Shown here piece by piece: positions 1 to 7,115 of a stretch of 19,419 nucleotides of DNA. The notes under the pieces are model-generated. The model was given only the letters and a program-made list of their open reading frames with translations. It ran no database searches and was not told where the DNA came from. Both the position numbers and the translations under genes were made by a program. Source of the DNA: JBLNBQ01 sp050260095 (GTDB lineage: Bacteria; Bacillota; UBA5301; DYFA01); assembly GCA_050260095.1 (NCBI GenBank), contig JBLNBQ010000054.1:1-19419 (forward strand), read 5' to 3'. Numbering within the stretch: position 1 is the stretch's first letter; each line of letters begins with the position of its first letter.

Positions 1-387
1 CAGGCCCAGCCGGCGGAGCACCTCTTCCCCGCGCCGGGTCACCTCGCCTGCCGGCCACCCCCCCTGCCGGACGGAGAAGGTCACGTCGTCCCAGACCGTG
101 GGCCCGATGATCTGCTCTTCCACGTCCTGGAGAACCACGCCGATCTTCTGCCGGATCTTCCTCCAATCGCGGGCGGGGTCGGCCCCGAAGACCTCCACCC
201 GCCCCTCGACCGGCGCCAGGAGGCCCAGGAGGTGGCCGAGCAGAGTCGACTTGCCGCTGCCGTTCTCCCCCAGGATGGCCACCCGCTGCTGGCGCTCGAC
301 CGTGAAGGCGAGGCCGCAGAGATCGACCGCCGTGTTGTCGGGATAAACATGTTTCAAGCATTCCACTCGGGCGATGATCTCGGCCAA
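1..387 (-). CDS. cbiO: ECF transporter ATPase CbiO, N-terminal part (runs off the left edge)
   Basis: ATP-binding subunit of an energy-coupling-factor importer for cobalt or nickel; it sits on the cytoplasmic face and powers the CbiM/CbiQ membrane complex. The 129 visible residues carry the Walker A loop GENGSGKST (about residues 40-48) and the Q-loop VLQDVEEQ (Q at about 87), both typical of CbiO/EcfA. Signature motif, Walker B and H-loop lie outside the window, so the gene is cut by the window edge and not visibly broken. The start is a TTG, chosen because GGGGGGAG lies 5 bases upstream and no better start is in frame. It begins 12 bases after the cbiQ stop, and the G-run of its ribosome binding site overlaps the last base of that stop codon, so it is surely co-transcribed with cbiQ. 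Family assignment is firm; the substrate is inferred from the neighbours. Confidence 0.93.
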   Translation of the reverse strand, partial: MAEIIARVECLKHVYPDNTAVDLCGLAFTVERQQRVAILGENGSGKSTLLGHLLGLLAPVEGRVEVFGADPARDWRKIRQKIGVVLQDVEEQIIGPTVWDDVTFSVRQGGWPAGEVTRRGEEVLRRLGL

Positions 388-399
388 GCAGGCTCCCCC

Positions 400-1113
400 C
401 TATCGTAGCGCCAGTTGGGCCCAGACGGTCGCCCCTGCGAGCAGGCCCGCGGCCAGAAAGAGCGGCAGGTCGGGCGGGGCGAGCGCCAGCGGGGCGGCCC
501 CGGCCAGCGGGCCGGAATACCCGCGCAGGCGCATGATGCGGTACTGGCGCTCGGTGAGGTCGAACGCGCTCAAGGTGAGCGAGCCCAGGACCGCGCCATA
601 GCCCATCAGGCTCCCCGGGGTGAACCGGTCGGAGAGCCGACGCAGGCGCAAGGTGACCAACAGATTGCTAAACCGTCCGAGGAGCAAGAAGAAGGCCCGG
701 TAGGCCATGAGCACCGCATCGGCCACCAGCCCGGGCAAGAGGCGGCCCAAGACCGCGAAGATCTCCCAGAAAGGAGTCGTGGCCAGGAGCGTCACCACCG
801 CGAGAGCGCTCGCGTACGCCCGGACCATCACCAGTCCGGCCAGGGAGGGCTGGCTCGCCAGGCGGGTGAGGGCGAAGAGCCCCGCGAAGAAGAGCGGGAA
901 GGTGGAGGCCAGGGCCAGGCGGCGGAGCGGCTGGCGAGCCAGCACGAGGCCCGCGACCTCCCCCGCCAGAAGGACGAGCGCCGCCGCGAGGTGGCTGGCG
1001 AAGAGGAGCGCCGCCAGCAAGCCAGCCAGCGCCAGGAGCTTGTCGAGCGCCGTCGACCGGTGCAGCGGCGTGGTGGCGTTGACCGCCAGGTAGTCCAGGT
1101 ACGCCAGGTCCAC
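400..1113 (-). CDS. cbiQ: ECF transporter transmembrane subunit CbiQ
   Basis: Integral membrane (T) component that couples ATP hydrolysis by CbiO to the substrate-binding subunit CbiM. The 237-residue product is strongly hydrophobic through residues 25-140, with several membrane helices, followed by a polar stretch and then the coupling-helix motifs of the family: an Arg-rich LRLRRLS segment and MRLRGYSG near residue 195, matching the conserved Ala/Leu-Arg-Gly signature that contacts the ATPases. A last membrane helix ends the protein. The length is usual for CbiQ. The start is GTG, one base after the cbiM stop, with GGGGAGGGA about 5 bases upstream, so translation is tightly coupled to cbiM. 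It belongs to the cobalt/nickel branch because it sits directly between cbiM and cbiO. Confidence 0.93.
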   Translation of the reverse strand: MDLAYLDYLAVNATTPLHRSTALDKLLALAGLLAALLFASHLAAALVLLAGEVAGLVLARQPLRRLALASTFPLFFAGLFALTRLASQPSLAGLVMVRAYASALAVVTLLATTPFWEIFAVLGRLLPGLVADAVLMAYRAFFLLLGRFSNLLVTLRLRRLSDRFTPGSLMGYGAVLGSLTLSAFDLTERQYRIMRLRGYSGPLAGAAPLALAPPDLPLFLAAGLLAGATVWAQLALR

Positions 1114-1114
1114 G

Positions 1115-1792
1115 CTAGTCCCTCCCCGCCTCGAGCAGCGCCGGGCGCGCCTTGGCCAGGAACGCGACGATCCCGCCGATCAGGACTGCCTCGATCAGCC
1201 AGCCGATGGCCCCGAAGAGATAGACGAGGGCGGCGAAGCGGGGAAAGGTCCCGAGCCGGGCCAGCCACGACGGCGCCATCCCCTCCGCGGCGGCCAGCGT
1301 GCTGAAGAGCCCGGCCTGGCGCAAGATCCAAAGCCGCAGCGTGGTCGAGAGGGCCAATGTGGGCACCGTGGCGACCACGGCGGAGGTGGCCGCCGGGAGG
1401 TGCGCATTGCGCCGGAGCAGCCCGAAGAGCCAGCCGCCGGCGGCCGCCTCCAGTCCGTTGACGACGCCGTTGAGCCCTACCACCGTCAGCCCGCCGTGAG
1501 CCAGGAAGGCCGAGAAGAGATTGGCGATGAACGCGGCGAGAAAGCCGCCCGCCGGGCCGAGCAGCACGCCGGCCAGCACGGTGAGGTTGGCGTGGTAATC
1601 GAACAGGCCGACCTCCAGGTTCATGGCGAGCAGCATGAGCGCGGCCATGATGCCGAGCCGCGGCACGAGGCGGCCCCGGTCGGCCCCCGCAAGACGCCAG
1701 GTGGCGAACGCCACCCCCGCGCCGGCCAGGACGAATCCCAGGATGACCCAACTCAGCGGCAAGAGTCCGTCAGGCAAGTGCAAGTGAGACAT
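1115..1792 (-). CDS. cbiM: Cobalt/nickel ECF transporter substrate-binding subunit CbiM
   Basis: Membrane S-component that binds Co2+ or Ni2+ through its N-terminus. The 225-residue protein has about six membrane helices and begins MSHLHLPDGLLP, containing the family's HxPDG motif. A second conserved His lies in FDYHANLTV (residue 67), followed by AGVLLGPAGGFLAAF and GGLTVVGLNGVVNG, all typical of CbiM. The ATG start has GAGGAGG 6 bases upstream. A TTG three codons later would give the canonical Met-His-x-Pro-Asp-Gly start but is about 15 bases from the ribosome binding site. No separate cbiN is seen between cbiM and cbiQ, and the C-terminus shows no fused CbiN. It lies 13 bases after the transporter gene upstream and is probably in its operon. 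Cobalt and nickel cannot be told apart from sequence. Confidence 0.92.
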   Translation of the reverse strand: MSHLHLPDGLLPLSWVILGFVLAGAGVAFATWRLAGADRGRLVPRLGIMAALMLLAMNLEVGLFDYHANLTVLAGVLLGPAGGFLAAFIANLFSAFLAHGGLTVVGLNGVVNGLEAAAGGWLFGLLRRNAHLPAATSAVVATVPTLALSTTLRLWILRQAGLFSTLAAAEGMAPSWLARLGTFPRFAALVYLFGAIGWLIEAVLIGGIVAFLAKARPALLEAGRD

Positions 1793-1805
1793 GGGTAGCC
1801 TCCTC

Positions 1806-2957
1806 TCACGTGGTCCCGGCCGGGGCCGGCTGGCGCCCGGGTGCCCTGGCCGTGCGGAAAAGGTGGGCGCAGAAAAGCGCGCCGGTCAGGAAGGTCAGCA
1901 GGAAAGGGGCGGCCGGGTGCCAGCTGTAGCTCCAGCCTCCCAGCATCGGGCCGGCTATGAACCCGACGCCGGTGAGCAGGGTGTACAGGCCCATGGCCCG
2001 CCCGTGGGCCTCCGCCGGCGTCTCGTGGGCGATCACTGAACCCATCAGGGTGCGAACCCCATCCAGGCTGCCCTTCAGGAAGAGAGCCACCCAGACCACC
2101 GGCCAGCGCCCAAAGGCGGCGAAGCCCAGGGCCGCCACGGCGAAGAGCCCCATTCCAAGAGCCAGGCCGCGCCGCGGCCCGACCCGGTCGGCAAACAGCC
2201 CCAGCACCGGGGCGAGCACCGCCGCGCCGAGCGAAGTCACCGCCCCAGCGACATTCACCCAACCCACCCCGTGTCCTAGCACATCCCGGGCGAACGGCGC
2301 GACGAACTGGGTGTTCAGGGAGAGCACCATGCACTCGCCGGCAAAGAGCAGGCAGGTTCGGACGAGCCCCGGGTCGGGCCGGGCGAAGAAGCGCGGCGCC
2401 GCCTCCGCCCGCCGCGGGTAGTCGCGGGCGATGGGCAGAAGGGCGACGAACGAAAGGACGTACAAGACGGCTGCGGCCCGAAAGACGCCCGGCGAACCCC
2501 AAGTGCGGGAGACGGGTTCAGCCAACAGGGGTCCGGCGACCATCCCGATCGATACCCCGCTGTACACGATGGTCATCGCGGACGAGAGCCGACCGGGGCG
2601 GGCCTTGGCCGCCAGGTACGCGCCGAGCGCAGGAAGGTTGAACATCGACAGGCCGGACAGCGCCAAGCCCGGCAAGAGACCGCGCCAGTCGCGGGCGGCG
2701 AGGAAGAAGAGCGGGGCCGGGATGACCAGCGCCCAGCCGAGCAGGAGCTGCCAGCGCCGTTCGGCGCGATCGGCCAGCCACCCGCCGGGAAGGTAGGAGG
2801 CGGTCGAACAGAAAGACACGAACGCCTGCAGGTAGCCGAGGACCACCGGCGTGGCGCCGAGACTTTCGACGAAGAGCGGCCAGGAAAAGAAGTACAGCCC
2901 GCAGCCGAGGCTCCACAGGAAAAGTGAGATGAAGATGAGCCAAAGATCGACCGTCAC
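1806..2957 (-). CDS. Major facilitator superfamily transporter
   Basis: A 383-residue polytopic membrane protein with the two-half, about 12-helix pattern of MFS_1 carriers. The loop signature between helices 2 and 3 is seen as GGWLADRAERR (about residues 58-68) and repeated in the second half as GLFADRVGPRR. The second half also carries AMGLYTLLTGVGFIAGPMLG, a common drug/sugar-efflux-like segment. The substrate cannot be read from sequence. The GTG start has AGAGGA 7 bases upstream. It stops 13 bases before cbiM and so probably leads the transporter-cbiMQO operon; a role in metal or cobamide traffic would be guilt by association only. Its 5' leader holds nested inverted repeats, listed separately. 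Confidence 0.88.
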   Translation of the reverse strand: MTVDLWLIFISLFLWSLGCGLYFFSWPLFVESLGATPVVLGYLQAFVSFCSTASYLPGGWLADRAERRWQLLLGWALVIPAPLFFLAARDWRGLLPGLALSGLSMFNLPALGAYLAAKARPGRLSSAMTIVYSGVSIGMVAGPLLAEPVSRTWGSPGVFRAAAVLYVLSFVALLPIARDYPRRAEAAPRFFARPDPGLVRTCLLFAGECMVLSLNTQFVAPFARDVLGHGVGWVNVAGAVTSLGAAVLAPVLGLFADRVGPRRGLALGMGLFAVAALGFAAFGRWPVVWVALFLKGSLDGVRTLMGSVIAHETPAEAHGRAMGLYTLLTGVGFIAGPMLGGWSYSWHPAAPFLLTFLTGALFCAHLFRTARAPGRQPAPAGTT

Positions 2958-2982
2958 GCCGTTGTCCTCTTGTCTTCGCGTT

Positions 2983-3085
2983 GCCCCGAGGTTCTTCTCC
3001 GGCCGGCCGTCCTTTTCCTCCCGGGCGACGGCTGCCGGGAGGCGACTTCCGCAGACGGCGCCCGGAGAAGAGGCTGCGGCGGGGC
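2983..3085 (-). promoter_or_regulatory. Candidate structured mRNA leader before the transporter-cbiMQO genes
   Basis: Read on the minus strand, four complementary pairs nest inside one another: 3080-3085 with 2983-2988 (6 bp), 3062-3071 with 2993-3002 (10 bp, perfect, UCUUCUCCGG/CCGGAGAAGA), 3054-3059 with 3006-3011 (6 bp), and 3035-3042 with 3017-3024 (8 bp, perfect). The terminal loop is 10 bases, and an asymmetric internal loop (3043-3053 opposite 3012-3016, the latter AAAAG) separates the two inner stems. The element lies between the stop of the upstream gene and the GTG of the transporter gene and leaves the ribosome binding site unpaired downstream. No U-run follows, so it is not a standard terminator. 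I do not recognise a known riboswitch class. Pairing is seen by eye; function is inference. Confidence 0.4.
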
Positions 3086-3090
3086 TGTCG

Positions 3091-3747
3091 TCACCTCCCG
3101 GGCAGCCGGGCCACCGCCAGGAGGGTCACTCTCGCTTCCCCCTGGTAACGTCGCTCAAGCTCGCGGTAGCGGCGCCCCAATTCCCGGGCGAGCGCCCCCG
3201 CCACCCCTCGCTTCTCTGCGAGCGTTCCCGCTAGTTCCTTCTCCCAGCCGGCGAGTTCCTGCTGGAACTGCTTGAGGGTTTCGGCGCGCTGGGCGAGCAC
3301 GACCCGGACCTGCAAGACCGCCACCTGGTGCACGGCTCGCTTGAGGCCCCGAAGCTCCTCCGCCAGGCGGCGACGGTAGTAGTCCAGGAGCCAGCCTTCC
3401 TCCCGCGCCCGCCGGGCGGTCAGTTCCCGGGCCCACCCCGCCGTGACCGCCGCGAGCCGCCGGCGGGCCGCTGCCTCAGCCAGGGCGAACGCCTCGCTCG
3501 CCCCTTCCGCGCCGGCCGTCGCCTCGCCCCCGCGTTCGCCAGCGACCACCGCCTGGGCCGGCCCGGCCTCCACCCTCGCCCACCAGCTGGGGTCGAAGGC
3601 GCCCGCCGGCCCGGCCTCCACCACCCGCCATCCGCTCCGGCGCCGCTCCAGGGCGACCGCCACCCGCTCCTCCCGCCACAGCGGCCCGGAAAGGCGGGCG
3701 GAAAAAATGAAAAGATACGCCTGGGTCGCTCTCCGAGCTTCAGCCAC
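3091..3747 (-). CDS. Coiled-coil protein of unknown function, partner of the SNF2 helicase
   Basis: A 218-residue soluble protein that I do not recognise with certainty. The N-terminal 50 residues look like a small mixed fold (QAYLFIFSARLSGPLW, then a basic strand). From about residue 90 on it is mostly long charged helices rich in Ala, Glu, Arg and Leu (for example WARELTARRAREEGWLLDYY), predicted coiled coil, ending in a strand-like VTLLAVARLPGR. There is no signal peptide or membrane segment. The GTG start overlaps the helicase stop by 8 bases and uses the run AAGGGGGG 5 bases upstream, so the two proteins are translationally coupled. Bacillus subtilis has a similar pair, yqhH (helicase) and yqhG (unknown); whether this protein is a YqhG relative or an analogue needs a profile search. 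Confidence 0.72.
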   Translation of the reverse strand: MAEARRATQAYLFIFSARLSGPLWREERVAVALERRRSGWRVVEAGPAGAFDPSWWARVEAGPAQAVVAGERGGEATAGAEGASEAFALAEAAARRRLAAVTAGWARELTARRAREEGWLLDYYRRRLAEELRGLKRAVHQVAVLQVRVVLAQRAETLKQFQQELAGWEKELAGTLAEKRGVAGALARELGRRYRELERRYQGEARVTLLAVARLPGR

Positions 3748-5521
3748 CGGGGCCCCCCTTCCCGTCCTTCCCGTCCTTCCCGTCCTCCCCGTCCTCCCGG
3801 TCGCCGGCGAGCCCGGCGAGCAGGTCCATGCGCTGGGCTGCCCTGGCGTGGACGGCCCGCAGCGCTTCGATCTCCCGGGCGAGGCGAGCGAAACCGGCCT
3901 CCAGTTCCGCCGGGGTTTCGGCCGCCAACACCAGGTCGGTGATGCGACGCTCGCAGCCGTGGTCCAGGATGAGGTCGAGTTCACCCAGGACCGCCTCGCA
4001 CTGCTCCAGCTTGGCGCCGAGTATGCGCAGCACGTGGCCTTCGATCGTCCCCTCGGTGACCAGGTTGGTCACCTCCACCGCGTCCTCCTGGCCGAGGCGG
4101 TGCACCCTCCCGATCCGCTGTTCGAGCCGCATGGGGTTCCAGGGGAGGTCGAAGTTCACCAGCCAACGACAGAACTGCAGGTTGTGTCCCTCGGCCCCCG
4201 CCTCCGTAGCGAGCAGGACGCGCGCCTCCCCCCGAAAGTCCTCCACCGCCGCCTCCTGGGCCGCCGGCGTCATTCCCCCATGGTATTTGACGGCGGGAAT
4301 GCCCAGCCGCCGCAGTTCCCTGGCGAGCAGGTCCTGGGTGCCGCGGAACTCGGTGAAGACAATGGCTTTGTCCTGCCGGCCCGTGAGCAGTGTGCCCAGG
4401 GCCTCCGCCTTCAGCGGCCTCACCGCCTTGCCCCGCTCCGCCACCTCGCGGTAGCGGGCGGCGAGCGGCGGTGCGAGGCCCGGGCGCCGGGCCATCCGGA
4501 GCAGGGTCCGCCGAGCCGCCTCCGGTGAACTCGTCGCTTCCCGGAGCAGCACGACAAAGGGCAACACCTGCTGGCGCGTCCGGCACCGGCGCCGCGCCTC
4601 GGCGAGCAGGGCCAGGCATTCGGCGTAAAGCTCCGCCTCCGGCTCGCTCTGAGGCAGGAGGAGGGTCTCCACCCGTCGCGGCGGGAAGCAGAGGGCCGCG
4701 GCGCGCCGGTCGGAGCGGATCATCACCCGGGAGAGGCGCTCCCTCAGGGAGCCCGCGTCTTTGGGGTGCAGCTTGTCCAGCCTAAAGGCCCGCTTGAACT
4801 CGGCTGGGGTTGAGAGCAGCCCTGGCTGCACCAGGTGGACCAGGTTGTACAACTCGCTCAGGTCGTTCTGCACCGGCGTCGCGGTGAGCAGCAGGAGGTA
4901 GGTGGCTTCCAGCTCGTGCACGAGCTGCCAAGCTGCGGTCTTGCAGTTCTTCAGCCGGTGGGCCTCGTCCACGATGACCAGGTCCCACGGGGTTTGGCAG
5001 AGCCGCCGGGCGTGGGCCGGGCGCTTGGCAAGATCGAGCGAGCCGAGCACCAGCTCTCCCCGCCAGCCGGCCAGGGTCTTCGCCACGGTGGGCCGCAGGC
5101 CGAACCGGTGGCTCAGTTCCCGCTCCCACTGGTTCACCAGGGCCGCCGGCACCAGGATCAGCGCCCGCTCGACCAGCCCCCGCCGGCGGTATTCGGAGAG
5201 CACCGCGCCGGCTTCGATGGTCTTGCCGAGGCCCACCGCGTCGGCGAGCAAGGCCCGCCCGCCCAGTTCCCCGAGGACCCGCCGCACGGCCTGCTCCTGG
5301 TGCGGGTAGAGGCGGACTTGAGGCTCCTCGGAGCCGAAAGCGGCCTCCTCCGGGCGGGCGGCGGCCAGAAAAGCGGCGGCTCCGTCGTTCTCCCCCCGGG
5401 CGAGGCGGGGCAGCAGCCCGGCCGCGTCGCCGAAATAGTCAAGCGCCAGGGCCGGCTCGCTGGCGCGAGGGGCCCGGGCGCCTGTACGCTTGACCTGCCT
5501 GGTGAAGGACGTGCCCGTCAT
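3740..5521 (-). CDS. SNF2-family (RapA/YqhH-like) DNA-dependent ATPase/helicase
   Basis: A 593-residue superfamily 2 ATPase that probably translocates on double-stranded DNA and remodels bound protein. Motifs are in order: Q-like entry VRLYPHQEQAV (about 69-79), Walker A DAVGLGKT (94-101), Ia LILVPAALVNQW (121-132), DEAH (185-188), motif III LLTATPVQND (211-220), motif V LLATEAGAEGHNLQ (436-449) and motif VI QRIGRVHRLGQ (468-478), all intact. It has no recognisable extra DNA-binding domain. The tail (about 574-593) is a low-complexity DGK/DGE repeat made by a 9-base tandem repeat. ATG at 5521 is chosen because it follows the murC stop by one base; upstream extension would read through murC in another frame. 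The AGGAGAGGG upstream is distant (about 18 bases), which fits coupling to murC translation. Bacillus subtilis YqhH is the closest family model I know. Confidence 0.92.
   Translation of the reverse strand: MTGTSFTRQVKRTGARAPRASEPALALDYFGDAAGLLPRLARGENDGAAAFLAAARPEEAAFGSEEPQVRLYPHQEQAVRRVLGELGGRALLADAVGLGKTIEAGAVLSEYRRRGLVERALILVPAALVNQWERELSHRFGLRPTVAKTLAGWRGELVLGSLDLAKRPAHARRLCQTPWDLVIVDEAHRLKNCKTAAWQLVHELEATYLLLLTATPVQNDLSELYNLVHLVQPGLLSTPAEFKRAFRLDKLHPKDAGSLRERLSRVMIRSDRRAAALCFPPRRVETLLLPQSEPEAELYAECLALLAEARRRCRTRQQVLPFVVLLREATSSPEAARRTLLRMARRPGLAPPLAARYREVAERGKAVRPLKAEALGTLLTGRQDKAIVFTEFRGTQDLLARELRRLGIPAVKYHGGMTPAAQEAAVEDFRGEARVLLATEAGAEGHNLQFCRWLVNFDLPWNPMRLEQRIGRVHRLGQEDAVEVTNLVTEGTIEGHVLRILGAKLEQCEAVLGELDLILDHGCERRITDLVLAAETPAELEAGFARLAREIEALRAVHARAAQRMDLLAGLAGDREDGEDGKDGKDGKGGPGG
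3758..3802 (-). repeat. 9-base tandem repeat in the helicase C-terminus
   Basis: Five head-to-tail copies of a 9-base unit, cttcccgtc on the plus strand: three perfect (3758-3784) and two diverged (3785-3802). On the coding strand each copy reads GACGGGAAG, Asp-Gly-Lys, giving the helicase tail DRE-DGE-DGK-DGK-DGK. The last copy merges into the AAGGGGGG that serves as ribosome binding site for the downstream gene, so changes in copy number would lengthen the helicase tail in frame without altering that site. Confidence 0.9.
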
Positions 5522-5522
5522 G

Positions 5523-6932
5523 TCAGCAGCGCGCCGGCACCCTCTCCTGGCGCAGGCGCCCCACCAGTTCCTCCGCGACCATCCAGATGTCGCCGGCGCC
5601 CATGGTGATGACCATGTCACCCGGCCGCACCGTGCGGGCGAGATAATTCACGATGTCCCGGTTGTCCTCGATGAGCGCCACCGGGCGCTTCAGGTCCGCC
5701 TCGACTAGGCGCGCCAGCCGTTCCGCCGTCACGCCCGGGATGGGCTTCTCCGGCGGCGGGGAGTAGATGCGGCCGAGCACGACGAGGTCGGCGTTGCCGA
5801 ACGCCTGCCCGAACTCCTCCATCAGGAAATGCGTGCGAGTGTAGCGGTGCGGCTGGAAGACCGCCACGATCCGCCGTCCGGGCCACCCCTCCCTCGCCGC
5901 CCGGAGCGTCGCCCGGATCTCGGTGGGGTGATGAGCGTAGTCGTCGACCACCGTCACTCCGGCTTCCTCGCCGATGAACTGGAAGCGCCGCTTGGCGCCG
6001 TGGAAGGTCGCCAGGTGGTCCCGCGCGACCTCGAAGGGGATTCCCGCCTCCGAGGCGACCGCCAGGGTGGCCAGGGCGTTGGCCACGTTGTGCCGCCCGG
6101 GTACGACCAGTTCGACGTGGCCCAGCCGCGTCCCCCGGTGGTACACCGTGAAGGTCGAGCCGCGCTCGGCCAGGGCGACCTCCCGGGCCTGGTAGTCGGC
6201 GGCCTGCTCCAGAGCGTAGGTGAGCGTCCGGCCAGCCAGCCGCCCGCGGATCCCGCGCACCCGCTCGTCGTCGACGCCCAGCACGGCGAGCCCGTTCGGC
6301 GGTATGTTGGTCAGGAACTCCTCGAAGGTCGCGATCAACTTGTCGAGCGTGCCGTCGTAGTATTCGAGATGATCCGCCTCGATGGTCGTCACCACCGCCG
6401 TCTGGGGTTTGTAGCGCAGGAACGAGCGGTCGCTCTCGTCGGCCTCGGCGACCACGTACGGGCCCTTACCGTACTTCGCACTCCCCCCGATGTCGTTGAG
6501 TTCCCCGCCGATCACCACGGTGGGGTCGAGCCCGGCCCGTTCGAGCACGAGCGCGATCATTGAGGTGACGGTGGTCTTGCCGTGCGCCCCCGCCACCGCG
6601 ATCCCGTGCCGAGCGTTGAGGAGCGCGGCAAGCATGTCGGAGCGGTGGACCACCGGGATGCCCTGCGCCCGCGCCGCCACCAGCTCCGGGTTCGTCTCGG
6701 CGATGGCCGTCGAGATGACGACCACCTCGGCCCCCCGCACGTTCTCCGCCCGGTGGCCCTGGTAGATGTGGGCGCCCATCGCCGCGAGGTTCTGAATGGT
6801 AGTCGAACTCTTGAGGTCGGACCCGGTCACCCGGTGACCCATCTCCAACAGCACCTTGGCAATGGGGCTCATGCCCGAACCGCCGATGCCAATCATGTGC
6901 ACCGAGAGCGGGCCTTCCGTGAGGGACCTCAC
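5523..6932 (-). CDS. murC: UDP-N-acetylmuramate--L-alanine ligase MurC
   Basis: Cytoplasmic Mur ligase that adds L-alanine to UDP-MurNAc with ATP, the first amino-acid step of peptidoglycan precursor synthesis. The 469 residues show the full three-domain family: N-terminal HMIGIGGSGMSPIAKVLL (about 12-29), ATP loop GAHGKTT (115-121), central EADESDRSF (163-171), and the C-terminal DDYAHHPTEI typical of MurC. Length is normal. Three possible starts sit in a row (TTG, GTG, GTG at 6938, 6935, 6932); the last is chosen because AGGGGGG ends 6 bases before it, while the first two would be 0 and 3 bases away. It is followed after one base by the helicase gene. Upstream is a 183-base gap behind spoIIP, so it probably has its own promoter, although I see no convincing one. 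Confidence 0.96.
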   Translation of the reverse strand: MRSLTEGPLSVHMIGIGGSGMSPIAKVLLEMGHRVTGSDLKSSTTIQNLAAMGAHIYQGHRAENVRGAEVVVISTAIAETNPELVAARAQGIPVVHRSDMLAALLNARHGIAVAGAHGKTTVTSMIALVLERAGLDPTVVIGGELNDIGGSAKYGKGPYVVAEADESDRSFLRYKPQTAVVTTIEADHLEYYDGTLDKLIATFEEFLTNIPPNGLAVLGVDDERVRGIRGRLAGRTLTYALEQAADYQAREVALAERGSTFTVYHRGTRLGHVELVVPGRHNVANALATLAVASEAGIPFEVARDHLATFHGAKRRFQFIGEEAGVTVVDDYAHHPTEIRATLRAAREGWPGRRIVAVFQPHRYTRTHFLMEEFGQAFGNADLVVLGRIYSPPPEKPIPGVTAERLARLVEADLKRPVALIEDNRDIVNYLARTVRPGDMVITMGAGDIWMVAEELVGRLRQERVPARC

Positions 6933-6959
6933 CACCAACCCCCCTAACAGCGCCCTTCC

Positions 6960-6972
6960 ATTAGTTTCTAAT
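6960..6972. other. Short AT-rich inverted repeat upstream of murC
   Basis: ATTAG-TTT-CTAAT is a perfect 5-base dyad in an otherwise very GC-rich region, 28 bases upstream of the murC start. On the minus strand it includes TATTAG, a weak match to a -10 hexamer, but there is no acceptable -35 at 16-18 bases. It may mark the murC promoter or an operator; the evidence is thin. Confidence 0.25.
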
Positions 6973-7065
6973 ATTCGCCCGGGAAGAAGCGCTTATCCGT
7001 GGTTTCGGCAGGCGGACTGGGTTTCCTGCCCAGGGCCGTCCCGCGGTCCCCGAAGAATGCGGCGA

Positions 7066-7083
7066 CCCGGGGAAAGCCCCGGG
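7066..7083 (-). terminator. GC-rich hairpin after spoIIP, possible weak terminator
   Basis: A perfect 7-base stem CCCGGGG/CCCCGGG with a 4-base loop, 32 bases past the spoIIP stop. On the minus strand it is followed by TCGCCGCATTC with no run of T, so it is not a canonical intrinsic terminator. It may slow or end spoIIP transcription or protect the 3' end. Confidence 0.35.
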
Positions 7084-7115
7084 CCGGCCGTTTTGGGTCC
7101 TGGTCGAGCGGCGCG

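Noticed and set aside
415..1305. Open frame on the plus strand opposite cbiQ/cbiM
   Set aside because: Arg/Gln/Glu-rich composition typical of an antisense shadow; the minus strand encodes clear transporter subunits.
3017..3042. Intrinsic terminator after the coiled-coil gene
   Set aside because: The 8-base stem is perfect, but on the transcribed strand it is followed by AAAAGG rather than a T-run.
2958..3090. Cobalamin riboswitch before the transporter/cbi genes
   Set aside because: I looked for the B12-box and the GCCACTG-type core on the minus strand and found neither; the leader is reported only as an unclassified structure.
3748..3984. Upstream extension of the coiled-coil gene into the helicase
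   Set aside because: The extra residues are an out-of-frame reading of the helicase tail, including a Gly-Arg-Thr repeat; GTG 3747 has the ribosome binding site.
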